A stretch of DNA of 64,000 nt. It comes from Desulfovibrio piger. GTDB lineage: Bacteria > Desulfobacterota > Desulfovibrionia > Desulfovibrionales > Desulfovibrionaceae. Where the stretch lies: contig NZ_OX636706.1 in assembly GCF_951793255.1 (NCBI RefSeq), forward strand, positions 372,001-436,000, read 5' to 3'. Made by a program: the position numbers and the translations under genes. Below are positions 17,846 to 25,571 of the stretch, in pieces. A model generated the notes under the pieces. That model did not search any database, was not told where the DNA came from, and saw nothing but the letters and a program-made list of their open reading frames with translations. The first letter of the stretch is position 1. Every line of letters starts with the position of its first letter.

Positions 17846-18771
17846 TCCTTCAAGATATCGATATACTGCGTCCGTTGTAGTCTCATTATCAATTTCCGTA
17901 CAGGCAGCCAATACAGATTCAGGTTCAATGGATCAAGGCAAAAAGCCTTTATATACCAGCGTATGGCTGTCATATACTGGCGTGCGCCAAACGCGGCGAT
18001 GACCGCCATCTTAAAGGCCAAAAATGACCAAGCACGCTTGCGGATTCTGGGAGGAATCCCCGGATGTTCGATATGCTTTTTCATGATGTGCCACTCTGTA
18101 TCCAGCGCGGCCTGAACATTGCGGACAGCACTTCCTGCACGTTGCCGATAGAATAAAAGCTCTTGAGGAACTTCTTGCGCAGCCATAGGGTTTTCCTGAC
18201 AAATCAATGCCAGTAACCGTAGGGAAAAATCCCTATCTCCTGCCACGCGCAATGAGGGATCAAAAGGCCCGGCAGCACGCACTTTATCGGTTCGTGCTGC
18301 CCAAGCCCCCATGCAGAATTCACTATCGAGCAACATATCCCACCAAATATTGCCTGTTTTATGAAGGTTAGCCCACGGCTGTCTTTTACGTATATTAGTG
18401 CCATCATGGAACATAACAAAATGGCACCATGCTAAATCAGCCCCTTTTTTCTGAAGAACATTTAACATATATTGTAAAAAATTTGGGTGCCAGATATCGT
18501 CACTATCGAGTACGGTAATATATGGCGTTGAAACAAGTGATATTCCAGTATTCCTTGCTGCACACTCACCTAAATTTTTCTGTCGAATAATTTTAAATCT
18601 ATTGTCACTACCAATTATTTGACTAATTACTCCATATGTTCCATCCGTTGACCCATCATCAACTATGATACATTCATAATCAGAATAAGTTTGACAAAGT
18701 ACAGATTTTATCGTTTCTAATATATATTTTTTGCAATTATATGCAGGAATAATAATAGAAATAGTAGGCAT
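17842..18771 (-). CDS. Glycosyltransferase family 2 (leftward)
   Basis: 309 residues. ISIIIPAYNCKKYILETIKSVL, VDDGSTDGTYGVI, NLGECAARNTGISLVS and ITVLDSDDIWHP are the GT2 core. The GAGGAG ribosome site precedes the ATG at 18771, three bases after the previous gene's stop, so it is the second gene of a two-gene leftward unit. The 5' half is AT-rich and the 3' half GC-rich. Confidence 0.87.
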   Translation of the reverse strand: MPTISIIIPAYNCKKYILETIKSVLCQTYSDYECIIVDDGSTDGTYGVISQIIGSDNRFKIIRQKNLGECAARNTGISLVSTPYITVLDSDDIWHPNFLQYMLNVLQKKGADLAWCHFVMFHDGTNIRKRQPWANLHKTGNIWWDMLLDSEFCMGAWAARTDKVRAAGPFDPSLRVAGDRDFSLRLLALICQENPMAAQEVPQELLFYRQRAGSAVRNVQAALDTEWHIMKKHIEHPGIPPRIRKRAWSFLAFKMAVIAAFGARQYMTAIRWYIKAFCLDPLNLNLYWLPVRKLIMRLQRTQYIDILKD

Positions 18772-18774
18772 AAT

Positions 18775-19908
18775 TCACTCCTCGCTATTTTTCCCCAACA
18801 ATATTTGAAGGTTTTCAAGAAAATGATAATTTTTATATCCTAAAAGACAAGTAGAATAATTATCGTGACATATTTTAGCTAACTTCGAAGCAGGGAAAAG
18901 TTGAAGTTTAGACAAAATAATTTTTAGCTCCTCATCTTGCTCAAATGTCTCCAGCCGCAGTTCCTGAGCCACATCTTCCAGCGCCCCCAGCTTGCGTACA
19001 ATGACCAAGCAGGAAAGAGCCGTCATCTGCAACGGCACGAGGGGGGCCGCCTCAAAACTCCGCTCCGGCGATTCAGGTGGACAACGGGACGGAACCAGGC
19101 AAACCTGCAAACCGATCTCGTTCACCTTGGCGGGCAGATCATCCACCCAGCCATGGAAGTGGATATTCTCCGGAGCTTCCCGCTTCAGCCTTTCATAGTA
19201 GTCCTCAGACGAGAATGCGGCGTCCCCAAGCACATGGAACTGCAGCTGAGGGAAGTGCTTCGCCAACGGAATGAGTACATCCTGCCCTTTTTCCGGTGAA
19301 ACACGCCCCACAATGCCGATGTGCTGCAAGGGCCTGCCCGTAAAGCGGTCCTGGAAAGGGATGTCACTGAAGCGGGCATCCAGTCCGTTGGGGACAACCT
19401 GCACACGCGGATCGTCAAAGCGGACATCCGCGGCCAGCAGCTCCCGGCGGATGAACTCCGAAGGCAGGACCAAGGCCCGCGTACTTTTCAGGCGCAAGGC
19501 CAACAAAAAAAGCTTCCGCTCCAGCCCGCCATGATTCAGATGGATGTGGTAGGCTGCCTTGCGCCCCAGCATCAGCTGAGCCAGCATGGCCACAGGCGAC
19601 AGACGATTGCCGTTGACATAAATCAGGTCGGCATGGCGCAGCAACGATATATGCCTCAAGAATGTACGGCAGCCGTACCAGGCAAAACGAAAGATGTCCG
19701 CAATGTTTTTTTCCCCCTGGGAAAGACGGCACTCGGGAACAACGATGGCCTGCGCCCCCAGGGCACGTAGTCTGTCCACACAGGGGCCCTTCGGGATCAG
19801 CACCGTGGCCTGGAAGCCAGTGTGTAGCGCTGCGCGCACAAGTTCTAGAAGTACTTGTTGCCCACCGCCAAGACTTCCATATTGCTCCAGAAAAACGATA
19901 TGCTTCAC
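18775..19908 (-). CDS. Glycosyltransferase family 4 (leftward)
   Basis: 377 residues, GT-B fold. MKHIVFLEQYGSLGGGQQVLLELV begins the acceptor domain; VLPSEFIRRELLAADV, VQVVPNGLD, HIGIVGRVSPEKGQDVLIPL (donor-domain signature) and HFHGWVDD follow. The usual EX7E motif is changed to PERSFEAAPLVPLQMTALSC. The start is a GTG at 19908 with GGGAAGAG before it. The last 60 codons are AT-rich. It is divergent from the phosphate transporter gene. Confidence 0.83.
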   Translation of the reverse strand: MKHIVFLEQYGSLGGGQQVLLELVRAALHTGFQATVLIPKGPCVDRLRALGAQAIVVPECRLSQGEKNIADIFRFAWYGCRTFLRHISLLRHADLIYVNGNRLSPVAMLAQLMLGRKAAYHIHLNHGGLERKLFLLALRLKSTRALVLPSEFIRRELLAADVRFDDPRVQVVPNGLDARFSDIPFQDRFTGRPLQHIGIVGRVSPEKGQDVLIPLAKHFPQLQFHVLGDAAFSSEDYYERLKREAPENIHFHGWVDDLPAKVNEIGLQVCLVPSRCPPESPERSFEAAPLVPLQMTALSCLVIVRKLGALEDVAQELRLETFEQDEELKIILSKLQLFPASKLAKICHDNYSTCLLGYKNYHFLENLQILLGKNSEE

Positions 19909-20050
19909 GTTGTCTCTTCCCTATAAAAATTTTTCTGGGAACTCGTCATCACGTCCTGCCTACCACAGAGCCACGTTATTGTGAACTCGGCCCTCCTTTC
20001 CTCCCCCACTCCCCCTGCGGACCCTTCTCCCCTCTGCATTTCCCCGCCGC

Positions 20051-20075
20051 CGTCACCGTTTTGTAACAAAACCTG
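20051..20075 (+). promoter_or_regulatory. PhoB-box-like direct repeat upstream of pit
   Basis: CGTCACCGTTTTGTAACAAA followed by ACCTG. Two 7-base half-sites, GTCACCG and GTAACAA, are four bases apart, the 11-base period of a Pho box. It matches the site before pstS at most positions and lies about 50 bases before the pit start codon. Confidence 0.65.
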
Positions 20076-20124
20076 CCTACACAGAATATGCCTCATTCTC
20101 AGACTATTCCGCAGGAGACGGGAC

Positions 20125-22401
20125 GTGGAAAGCATCTTTCTGCTCATACTGGTATTTCTGGCCATCCTGGCCGCAGTGGACCTTTTCGTGGGCGTCAGCA
20201 ACGACGCCGTCAACTTCCTCAACTCGGCCATAGGCTCGCGCATCGCCAGCTTCAAGGTCATCATGGTGGTGGCCAGCATCGGTGTGCTGCTGGGCTCCAC
20301 CTTTTCCAGCGGCATGATGGAGATCGCCCGCAGCGGGGTCTTCAATCCCGAGATGTTCACCTTCAACGAGATCATCATCATTTTCTTCGCCGTGATGATC
20401 ACCGACGTCCTGCTGCTGGACGCCTTCAACTCCATGGGCCTGCCCACCTCCACCACCGTATCCATCGTCTTCGAGCTGCTGGGCGGTGCCGTGGCCGCGG
20501 CCCTCATCAAGATCTCCACCTCGGACATCCTGCTCTCCCAGCTGGGGGACTTCATCAACAGCCAGAAGGCCCTGGCCATCGTGTCCGGCATCCTCATCTC
20601 CGTGGTGGTGGCCTTCGTGGCCGGTGTGGTGGTGCAGTACATCACCCGCCTGATCTTCACCTTCCACTATGAGCGCATGTACCGCCGCATCGGCGGCATC
20701 TTCGGCGGCCTGTCCCTGACGGCCATCTTCTACTTCCTGATCATGAAAGGCGCCAAGGGCGCATCCTTCATGAAGCCGGAATACCTGGCCTGGATCAATG
20801 CCCACACCCTGCCCATCCTGCTGGTGCTGTTCGCGGGCCTGAGCGTGGTGCTGCACCTGCTCATGGTGCGCCGCGGCGTCAACATCTTCAAGATCGTCAT
20901 CCTGGCCGGCACCTTTGCCCTGGCCTTCGCCTTTGCCGGCAACGACCTGGTCAACTTCGTGGGCGTGCCCCTGGCCGCCTGGGAAAGCTGGCAGCAGTAC
21001 ACCGCCAGCGGCATGGCCGCCGATGCCTTCACCATGGAAGGCCTGCGCAAGGCCGTGCAGACGCCCACCTTCTACCTGCTGCTCTCCGGTCTGATCATGG
21101 TGCTGACCCTGTGGTTCTCCAAAAAGGCCCACCGCGTGGTGCAGACCTCCATCAACCTGAGCAGCAGCACCCGCGGCGATCAGGAACAGTTCGGCTCCTC
21201 CCTGCCCGGCCGCCTCATCGTGCGCGCGGGCCTGAGCGCCAACAAGACCCTGCACCAGATCCTGCCCAATTCGCTCTTCACCGCCCTTGAGAGCCGCATG
21301 CAGCCCGTGGAACAGGTCAAGGGCGCGCCCGTGCTGCCCTTCGACCAGGTGCGTGCCGCCATCAATCTGGTGGTCTCCAGCATCCTCATCGCCTCGGCCA
21401 CGTCCCTCAAGCTGCCCCTGTCCACCACCTATGTGACCTTCATGGTGGCCATGGGCTCCTCCTTCGCCGACGGCGCCTGGAACCGTGAGAGCGCCGTCTA
21501 CCGCATCTCCGGCGTGCTGGCCGTCATCAGCGGCTGGTTCCTGACCGCCATGTGCGCCTTCAGCGCCTGTGCCCTGGTCACCTGGGCCCTGTTCGAGGGC
21601 GGCAGCGTGGTGGCCGTCCTCTTCATGCTGGTGGCCGTGGTCAGCCTGGTGCGCTCCAACTTCTTCGGCAAGAAGAAGGAAGAGAGCAGCTTCGACATCG
21701 TGGCCGACAACACCGACAAGGACAGCATCCGCGCCAATATCGGCGCTTCGGTGGACGAAAGCATCGATACCGCCGTGCGTCTGATGCGCGAAGGCCTCAC
21801 CGCCTTCCAGGCCGAGGACGAGAAGATCCTGAACCGCTGCAAGAACGAAGCCGTGAACCTTTTCGAAGACATCTCGCGCTCCCGCGGTTCCTACTACCGC
21901 ATGGCCCTGCGCGGCGGTGGCGACGATCTGGACAACGAAGCGCGGCACATCTACTACCGCATCTTCAACGGCATGAAGGAACTGAGCCATGAGCTGCGCT
22001 CGGTGCTGGGCATGTCCGCCAACCACATCGCCAACCGCCACCGCCCCTACAGCGGCGCGCTGGGCGACAATCTGGAGCAGATGCTGGGCATCCTGGAAGA
22101 CGCCGCCCGCCACTTCCGGGCCTATGCCGCGGGCGAAGGCTCCCGCGCCGAGCTCTCGGCCTATGCCGACCACTGCTCTTCCCGCATCAGCAAGATCCAG
22201 ATCGAGCTTTTGCAGCGCATCGATACCGAAGGCCTGTCCATGCGCAGCAGTGACCTGTACCTGAACTACCTGCAGTTCGCCCGCGCCTTCATCAACCGTT
22301 TCACCATCGTGGCTCTGCTGGAACGCGACCTCAACGACGCCTGCCGCCGCAACGCCGCCCGCAAGGAAGAAGAAACGGCTGCCGCTTCGGCCCAGGCCTA
22401 A
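20125..22401 (+). CDS. PiT-family phosphate permease with C-terminal PhoU-like domain
   Basis: 758 residues. The N-terminal 500 or so residues are a multi-pass Pit/PHO4 permease: VSNDAVNFLNSAIGSR early and KLPLSTTYVTFMVAMGSSFADGAW later are the two inverted-repeat signatures, plus FAFAGNDLVNFVGVPL. From about residue 560 comes a soluble helical domain resembling PhoU. It should import phosphate (or metal-phosphate) with protons. I start at GTG 20125, which has AGGAG at seven bases; upstream frame to 19981 is proline-rich non-coding. A PhoB-like box precedes it, unusual for Pit genes in E. coli but sensible here. Confidence 0.87.
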   Translation: MESIFLLILVFLAILAAVDLFVGVSNDAVNFLNSAIGSRIASFKVIMVVASIGVLLGSTFSSGMMEIARSGVFNPEMFTFNEIIIIFFAVMITDVLLLDAFNSMGLPTSTTVSIVFELLGGAVAAALIKISTSDILLSQLGDFINSQKALAIVSGILISVVVAFVAGVVVQYITRLIFTFHYERMYRRIGGIFGGLSLTAIFYFLIMKGAKGASFMKPEYLAWINAHTLPILLVLFAGLSVVLHLLMVRRGVNIFKIVILAGTFALAFAFAGNDLVNFVGVPLAAWESWQQYTASGMAADAFTMEGLRKAVQTPTFYLLLSGLIMVLTLWFSKKAHRVVQTSINLSSSTRGDQEQFGSSLPGRLIVRAGLSANKTLHQILPNSLFTALESRMQPVEQVKGAPVLPFDQVRAAINLVVSSILIASATSLKLPLSTTYVTFMVAMGSSFADGAWNRESAVYRISGVLAVISGWFLTAMCAFSACALVTWALFEGGSVVAVLFMLVAVVSLVRSNFFGKKKEESSFDIVADNTDKDSIRANIGASVDESIDTAVRLMREGLTAFQAEDEKILNRCKNEAVNLFEDISRSRGSYYRMALRGGGDDLDNEARHIYYRIFNGMKELSHELRSVLGMSANHIANRHRPYSGALGDNLEQMLGILEDAARHFRAYAAGEGSRAELSAYADHCSSRISKIQIELLQRIDTEGLSMRSSDLYLNYLQFARAFINRFTIVALLERDLNDACRRNAARKEEETAAASAQA

Positions 22402-22430
22402 GACCGGCTACAGACGAAACGAGCATCGAC

Positions 22431-22469
22431 GGAAGGGGCTTCTCCCGCATGAGACGAGAGGCCCCTTCC
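22431..22469 (+). terminator. Stem-loop after pit
   Basis: GGAAGGGGCTTCTC (22431-22444) pairs with GAGAGGCCCCTTCC (22456-22469), one G-U pair. No T-run follows, so it may be a 3' stabiliser rather than a classical terminator. Confidence 0.5.
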
Positions 22470-22588
22470 CCCCGATCTTCGCTCCCCCCCTTCTTCAGAC
22501 AGTACGGCATGCATGCCCGGTTGCAGACATGACCGTGCGCCCTCCCGATGACAGTCCCGGAAGCCTGTCCGCCATCGGGAATGACGAA

Positions 22589-22612
22589 GCCCTCCGCATG
22601 GAGGGCTTTTTT
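22589..22612 (+). terminator. Rho-independent terminator
   Basis: GCCCTCC (22589-22595), loop GCAT, GGAGGGC (22600-22606), then six T. About 190 bases after the pit stop codon; it may end the pit transcript. Confidence 0.8.
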
Positions 22613-23143
22613 GCGGCCTGCGGCCTACCGGACATTCTGGAACGCTCCCCGCGTGGAGAAAGGCCAGCCGCACGGCTCCGAAACATCCTCCCTTCCTGAT
22701 GGAGGACCGGGGCAAACTGCTGAAAGTCCGGCAGGACATCCGCCTTCCCTGCCGGAGCATCCCCAAGCCCGAGCATCACGGACCGCTTGTCAGACAAGAT
22801 GGCCTTCCGCCCCCTCCGGCCAGCGATCGCCACGAAACGGGCAGGCTGCCGGGCAGCTTCCGTGCTTCCTCCCGGCGTCGTCCGCGTCCCGGCACCTCCA
22901 ACACGCCCTTCACTTCCCGTCAGCCCTAAAAGACCGTCATCTGCCCGGATAGCGTCCCGCCCTGCGGCGTGCCATGCCGCCAGCCTTATCAAAGCGTATG
23001 ACCGACGGAATCCGCCTCTTCATCGCAGGAAGGCCCTTCCCATACTTTCCAAGAGTATTGCGGCCCGAAAGCAAGCGCAAGAAAAAAACTCCGTCCCTCT
23101 TCACTCCCCAGCATCCCCCCTCCTCTCCGGCCGTATGGCATAT

Positions 23144-23151
23144 CTTATTTC
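23144..23151. repeat. Target site duplication, left copy
   Basis: CTTATTTC, identical to 23910-23917, abutting the left inverted repeat of the insertion sequence. Confidence 0.9.
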
Positions 23152-23205
23152 GAGAGTATTGCATAAAGAATGTTATAATGGCATACTCCAGTTAAGGAGT
23201 TCTTT

Positions 23206-23583
23206 ATGCAATACTGTCCAAAATGTGCGTCAGAGCGGATTGTGAAGAATGGAAGACACTTGGAGCGTCAGAGATTTCGCTGCAAAGACTGCGGTTTTCA
23301 ATTTACCCGTGACACTCCCAGAGGACGACCGGCAACGGAAAAGGCAATGGCCATCCTGCTTTATACTTTGGGCCTTTCGTTTAATGCCATAGCACGTATT
23401 TATGGAGTTGCAACATCGACCGTCATGCGTTGGGTCCGGGATTTCGCTGAAAAAACTTATGAAAAGCCTTCTCCTGGGGAAGCTGTCATCATAGAACTTG
23501 ATGAGATGTGGCACTATTTGCATTCAAAAAAACAAACTATGGCTCTGGAAAGCTTATTGTCGCGATACCGGTCAACTCATTGA
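23206..23583 (+). CDS. insA: IS1-type transposase subunit InsA
   Basis: 125 residues in the unshifted frame. A CXXC...CXXC zinc ribbon (MQYCPKCASERIVKNG ... RFRCKDCGFQFTR) is followed by a helix-turn-helix (LYTLGLSFNAIARIYGVATS) and IIELDEMWHYLHSKKQ before the A-tract. InsA alone binds the IS ends and acts as a repressor in IS1; fused to InsB by frameshifting it is the transposase. AAGGAG precedes the ATG. Confidence 0.9.
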   Translation: MQYCPKCASERIVKNGRHLERQRFRCKDCGFQFTRDTPRGRPATEKAMAILLYTLGLSFNAIARIYGVATSTVMRWVRDFAEKTYEKPSPGEAVIIELDEMWHYLHSKKQTMALESLLSRYRSTH

Positions 23584-23899
23584 CTGGGAATGTGGCAATC
23601 GTGACCAAAGCACTCTTGCAAGATTGATGGCAAGGCTTCGCCGTTGGTCTGTCTGGTTCTTCTGTACCGACAACTGGAAAGTATATCCACGGGAAATACC
23701 CGAGGACGACCTCATTCAAGGAAAACGGGGAACCGTGCGAATTGAGCGAAATAATGCCCGCCAAAGACACTGGTTTGCCCGTTTCAAACGTAAATCTCAG
23801 GTGGTTTCAAGGTCCTTGCGAATGGTTGATCTCACAATATCTCTCTTTGCCAGATTTCATGTGAACGGGCAAAGAGAAGATATTTTATCATTCTTTTAG
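23498..23899 (+). CDS. insB: IS1-type transposase catalytic part InsB
   Basis: The open frame after the A7C tract (23526-23533) encodes KNKLWLWKAYCRDTGQLIDWECGNRDQ, FFCTDNWKVYPREI (DDE-type Asp), and NNARQRHWFARFKRKSQVV, ending IS-internally at 23899 within the right repeat. The nominal ATG at 23498 lies in InsA sequence and is not a real start; InsB should be made as an InsA-InsB fusion. Reaching this frame from InsA needs +1 or -2, whereas the related remnant with eight A needs -1. Confidence 0.85.
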   Translation: MMRCGTICIQKNKLWLWKAYCRDTGQLIDWECGNRDQSTLARLMARLRRWSVWFFCTDNWKVYPREIPEDDLIQGKRGTVRIERNNARQRHWFARFKRKSQVVSRSLRMVDLTISLFARFHVNGQREDILSFF

Positions 23900-23909
23900 C
23901 AATACTCTC

Positions 23910-23917
23910 CTTATTTC
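23910..23917. repeat. Target site duplication, right copy
   Basis: CTTATTTC directly after the right inverted repeat, matching 23144-23151. Confidence 0.9.
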
Positions 23918-23923
23918 AAACAG

Positions 23924-24037
23924 CCGCCAGACAGCGACGGGGACTTTCGCCCCGACCTGAAGAAAGTTTTTTCGGGGATGGGGAGAGCACGAGAGGGGAA
24001 GGGGCAGTTTTTACAAAAAACGCCCCTTCCCCTCTCG
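23924..24037 (-). repeat. Dispersed hairpin repeat, family A copy 2
   Basis: Read leftward: a stem of CGAGAGGGGAAGGGGC (24037-24022) with its exact complement at 24005-23990 and an A/T-run core, then GAAAAAACTTTC, TTCAGGTC (23961-23954) and GAAAGTCCCC plus GTCGCTGTCTGGCGG (23948-23924). The tail is nearly identical to copy 1 although the stem bases differ. It lies downstream of phoU and reads the same way, right beside the insertion sequence. Confidence 0.7.
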
Positions 24038-24068
24038 TCATTCCCCCGCTCCACAGCCTCTCCACAAC

Positions 24069-24098
24069 AAAAAAAGCGGGGCAGTCACCTGCCCCCGC
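24069..24098 (-). terminator. Terminator after phoU
   Basis: Read leftward: GCGGGGGCAG (24098-24089), loop GTGA, CTGCCCCGC (24084-24076) with one bulged base, then seven T (24075-24069). It ends the phoB-phoR-pstB-phoU unit. Confidence 0.8.
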
Positions 24099-24130
24099 TT
24101 TTACCGGAAAAACAAAGGAACGTGAATATG

Positions 24131-24814
24131 TTACTTCTTTTCGCCGCTGTGCTTGAGGCTCTGGCCGTGCTGCATGAAGTAGACCTGTTCGGCCAGATTG
24201 ACGGAACGCCGCCAGATGCGGGTCAGGGCACGCACCACCAGCAAGGTATGCATGACAAGCTGGGGATCGGGACGCTTGCCTTCTTCCTGACGCAGCAGCT
24301 CCAGCAGGCGCTGCACGATGCGCATCTCGTTCTGCAGGGCCTCGTCCTCGCAGTTGCGCAGGGCCAGGGCTTCCTCTCCGTTGCCTTCGCGGAAGCAGTC
24401 CATGGCGCGCATGAAGGCCTCGCGGGCGCGCTGCATCATGCCGCAGACCTCGTCCGCCAGGATACGCCGCCCGGGCACGTCTTCCATGAGCACGGTCTGC
24501 TCGGCCACGGTCACGGCCTCGTCACCGATACGCTCCAGATCCACCACCATGCGCAGGGCGGCCACCACGAAGCGCAGATCACCGGCCACGGGCTTGATGC
24601 GGGCCATGAGGCGCAGGCACAGCTCGTCGGTCTCGTTTTCCAGGGCGTCGATGGCCGTATCACCGTCACAGACGGCGATGGCGCGCACGGCCTCGCCTTT
24701 TTCATAGGAACGCGCAGCCTCTTCCAAAGCGATGTCCACTTGCGCATACATGACCAGCAGGCGCGTGCGCAGCGTGGCCAGCATGTGCTGGGGCGTGTAA
24801 TCCTGAAGAACCAT
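24131..24814 (-). CDS. phoU: Phosphate-specific transport accessory protein PhoU
   Basis: 227 residues, all-helical, with the two PhoU repeats. Each has the metal-binding acidic stretch: ALENETDELCLRL with VVDLERIGDEAV in the first, and LRNCEDEALQNEM with LTRIWRRSVNLAEQVYF in the second. It couples Pst transporter activity to PhoR and dampens the Pho response when phosphate is plentiful. The start ATG shares one base with the pstB stop (TAATG), so translation is coupled. Confidence 0.93.
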   Translation of the reverse strand: MVLQDYTPQHMLATLRTRLLVMYAQVDIALEEAARSYEKGEAVRAIAVCDGDTAIDALENETDELCLRLMARIKPVAGDLRFVVAALRMVVDLERIGDEAVTVAEQTVLMEDVPGRRILADEVCGMMQRAREAFMRAMDCFREGNGEEALALRNCEDEALQNEMRIVQRLLELLRQEEGKRPDPQLVMHTLLVVRALTRIWRRSVNLAEQVYFMQHGQSLKHSGEKK

Positions 24815-25569
24815 TAACCGAACCTGCCTGTGATGTAGTCTTCCGTCTCTTTCTGGGACGGACGGGTGAAGATGACGTCCGTGCTGTCGCTTTCCACCAG
24901 ACGGCCCATGTAGAAGAAGGCCGTCCGGTCGGAGATGCGGGCCGCCTGCTGCATGCTGTGGGTCACGATGATGATGGTCAGGCCTTCCTTGAGCTCCACG
25001 ATGCTCTCTTCCACCTTGCGGGTGGCGATGGGGTCCAGGGCGCTGGCGGGCTCGTCCATGAGCAGCACCTGCGGTTCCACGGCCAGGGCACGGGCGATGC
25101 ACAGGCGCTGCTGCTGGCCGCCGGAAAGGCCCAGGGCCGAGGAGGAAAGGCGGTCTTCCACTTCGTTCCAGAGGGCGGCGCGGCGCAGGGCCAGCTCCAC
25201 CTTCTCGGTGATGAGGTTCTCGTCCTTGACGCCGTTGACGCGCAGGCCGTAGGCCACGTTCTCGAAGATGCTCTTGGGGAAGGGGTTGGGCTTCTGGAAG
25301 ACCATGCCCACCTTCTGCCGCAGGCGCACCACGTTGGTGCGGGGCTGGTTGACGTCCTCGCCGTCCAGCATGATGCGGCCTTCCACCCGGCAGCCGGGGA
25401 TCAGGTCGTTCATGCGGTTGAGACAACGCAGGAAGGTGGATTTGCCGCAGCCGGAAGGGCCGATGAGGGCCGTGACGCCGCCGGCCTCGAAATCCAGGCT
25501 GACATCCTGCAGGGCGTGGGAAGCGCCGTAATAGACGTTGATCTTCTGCGCCGAAAGTGCTGTTGCCAT
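24814..25569 (-). CDS. pstB: Phosphate ABC transporter ATPase PstB
   Basis: 251 residues. Walker [10 protein letters not shown] at 37-45, the PstB-typical [20 protein letters not shown], signature [18 protein letters not shown], Walker [13 protein letters not shown] and H-loop [11 protein letters not shown]. It powers import through PstC/PstA, which are encoded on the opposite strand 3.7 kb away. The ATG at 25569 follows AGGAG; the upstream open frame to 26004 overlaps phoR and is not coding. Confidence 0.95.
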   Translation of the reverse strand: MATALSAQKINVYYGASHALQDVSLDFEAGGVTALIGPSGCGKSTFLRCLNRMNDLIPGCRVEGRIMLDGEDVNQPRTNVVRLRQKVGMVFQKPNPFPKSIFENVAYGLRVNGVKDENLITEKVELALRRAALWNEVEDRLSSSALGLSGGQQQRLCIARALAVEPQVLLMDEPASALDPIATRKVEESIVELKEGLTIIIVTHSMQQAARISDRTAFFYMGRLVESDSTDVIFTRPSQKETEDYITGRFG

Positions 25570-25571
25570 AA

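Larger units (their letters stand above)
22402..23151. other. Intergenic region between pit and the IS element, no gene seen
   Basis: 750 bp. It contains a stem after pit (22431-22469) and a clear terminator (22589-22612). Open frames on both strands between 22495 and 22992 lack ribosome sites and give Arg/Pro/Ser-rich products without any known domain, so I do not call them. Confidence 0.45.
23152..23909 (+). mobile_element. Complete IS1-family-like insertion sequence, 758 bp
   Basis: Terminal inverted repeats of about 21 bp (left GAGAGTATTGCATAAAGAAT from 23152; the right end carries the complement of GAGAGTATTGCTAAAAGAAT, ending 23909) flank two overlapping frames, InsA and InsB. The 8-bp sequence CTTATTTC is duplicated directly outside both ends (23144-23151 and 23910-23917). 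Length, target duplication size, zinc-ribbon InsA and A-tract overlap agree with the IS1 family. A 5'-truncated relative is at 11940-12578. Confidence 0.93.

Noticed and set aside
20104-22173. Long leftward frame across the Pit gene
   Set aside because: His/Gly/Asp/Gln-rich antisense product; the rightward frame is an obvious membrane transporter.
22690-22740. Possible RNase P RNA (a GAAAGTCCGGC string)
   Set aside because: Only a short match to the P RNA core; the required flanking helices could not be drawn.
22495-22992. Open frames on both strands between pit and the IS
   Set aside because: No ribosome sites, one crosses a clear terminator, and products are low-complexity Arg/Pro/Ser.
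23508-23523. Second sigma-54-like promoter (TGGCAC...TTGC) within the insertion sequence
   Set aside because: Spacing between the two boxes is too short, and it lies inside the transposase coding region.
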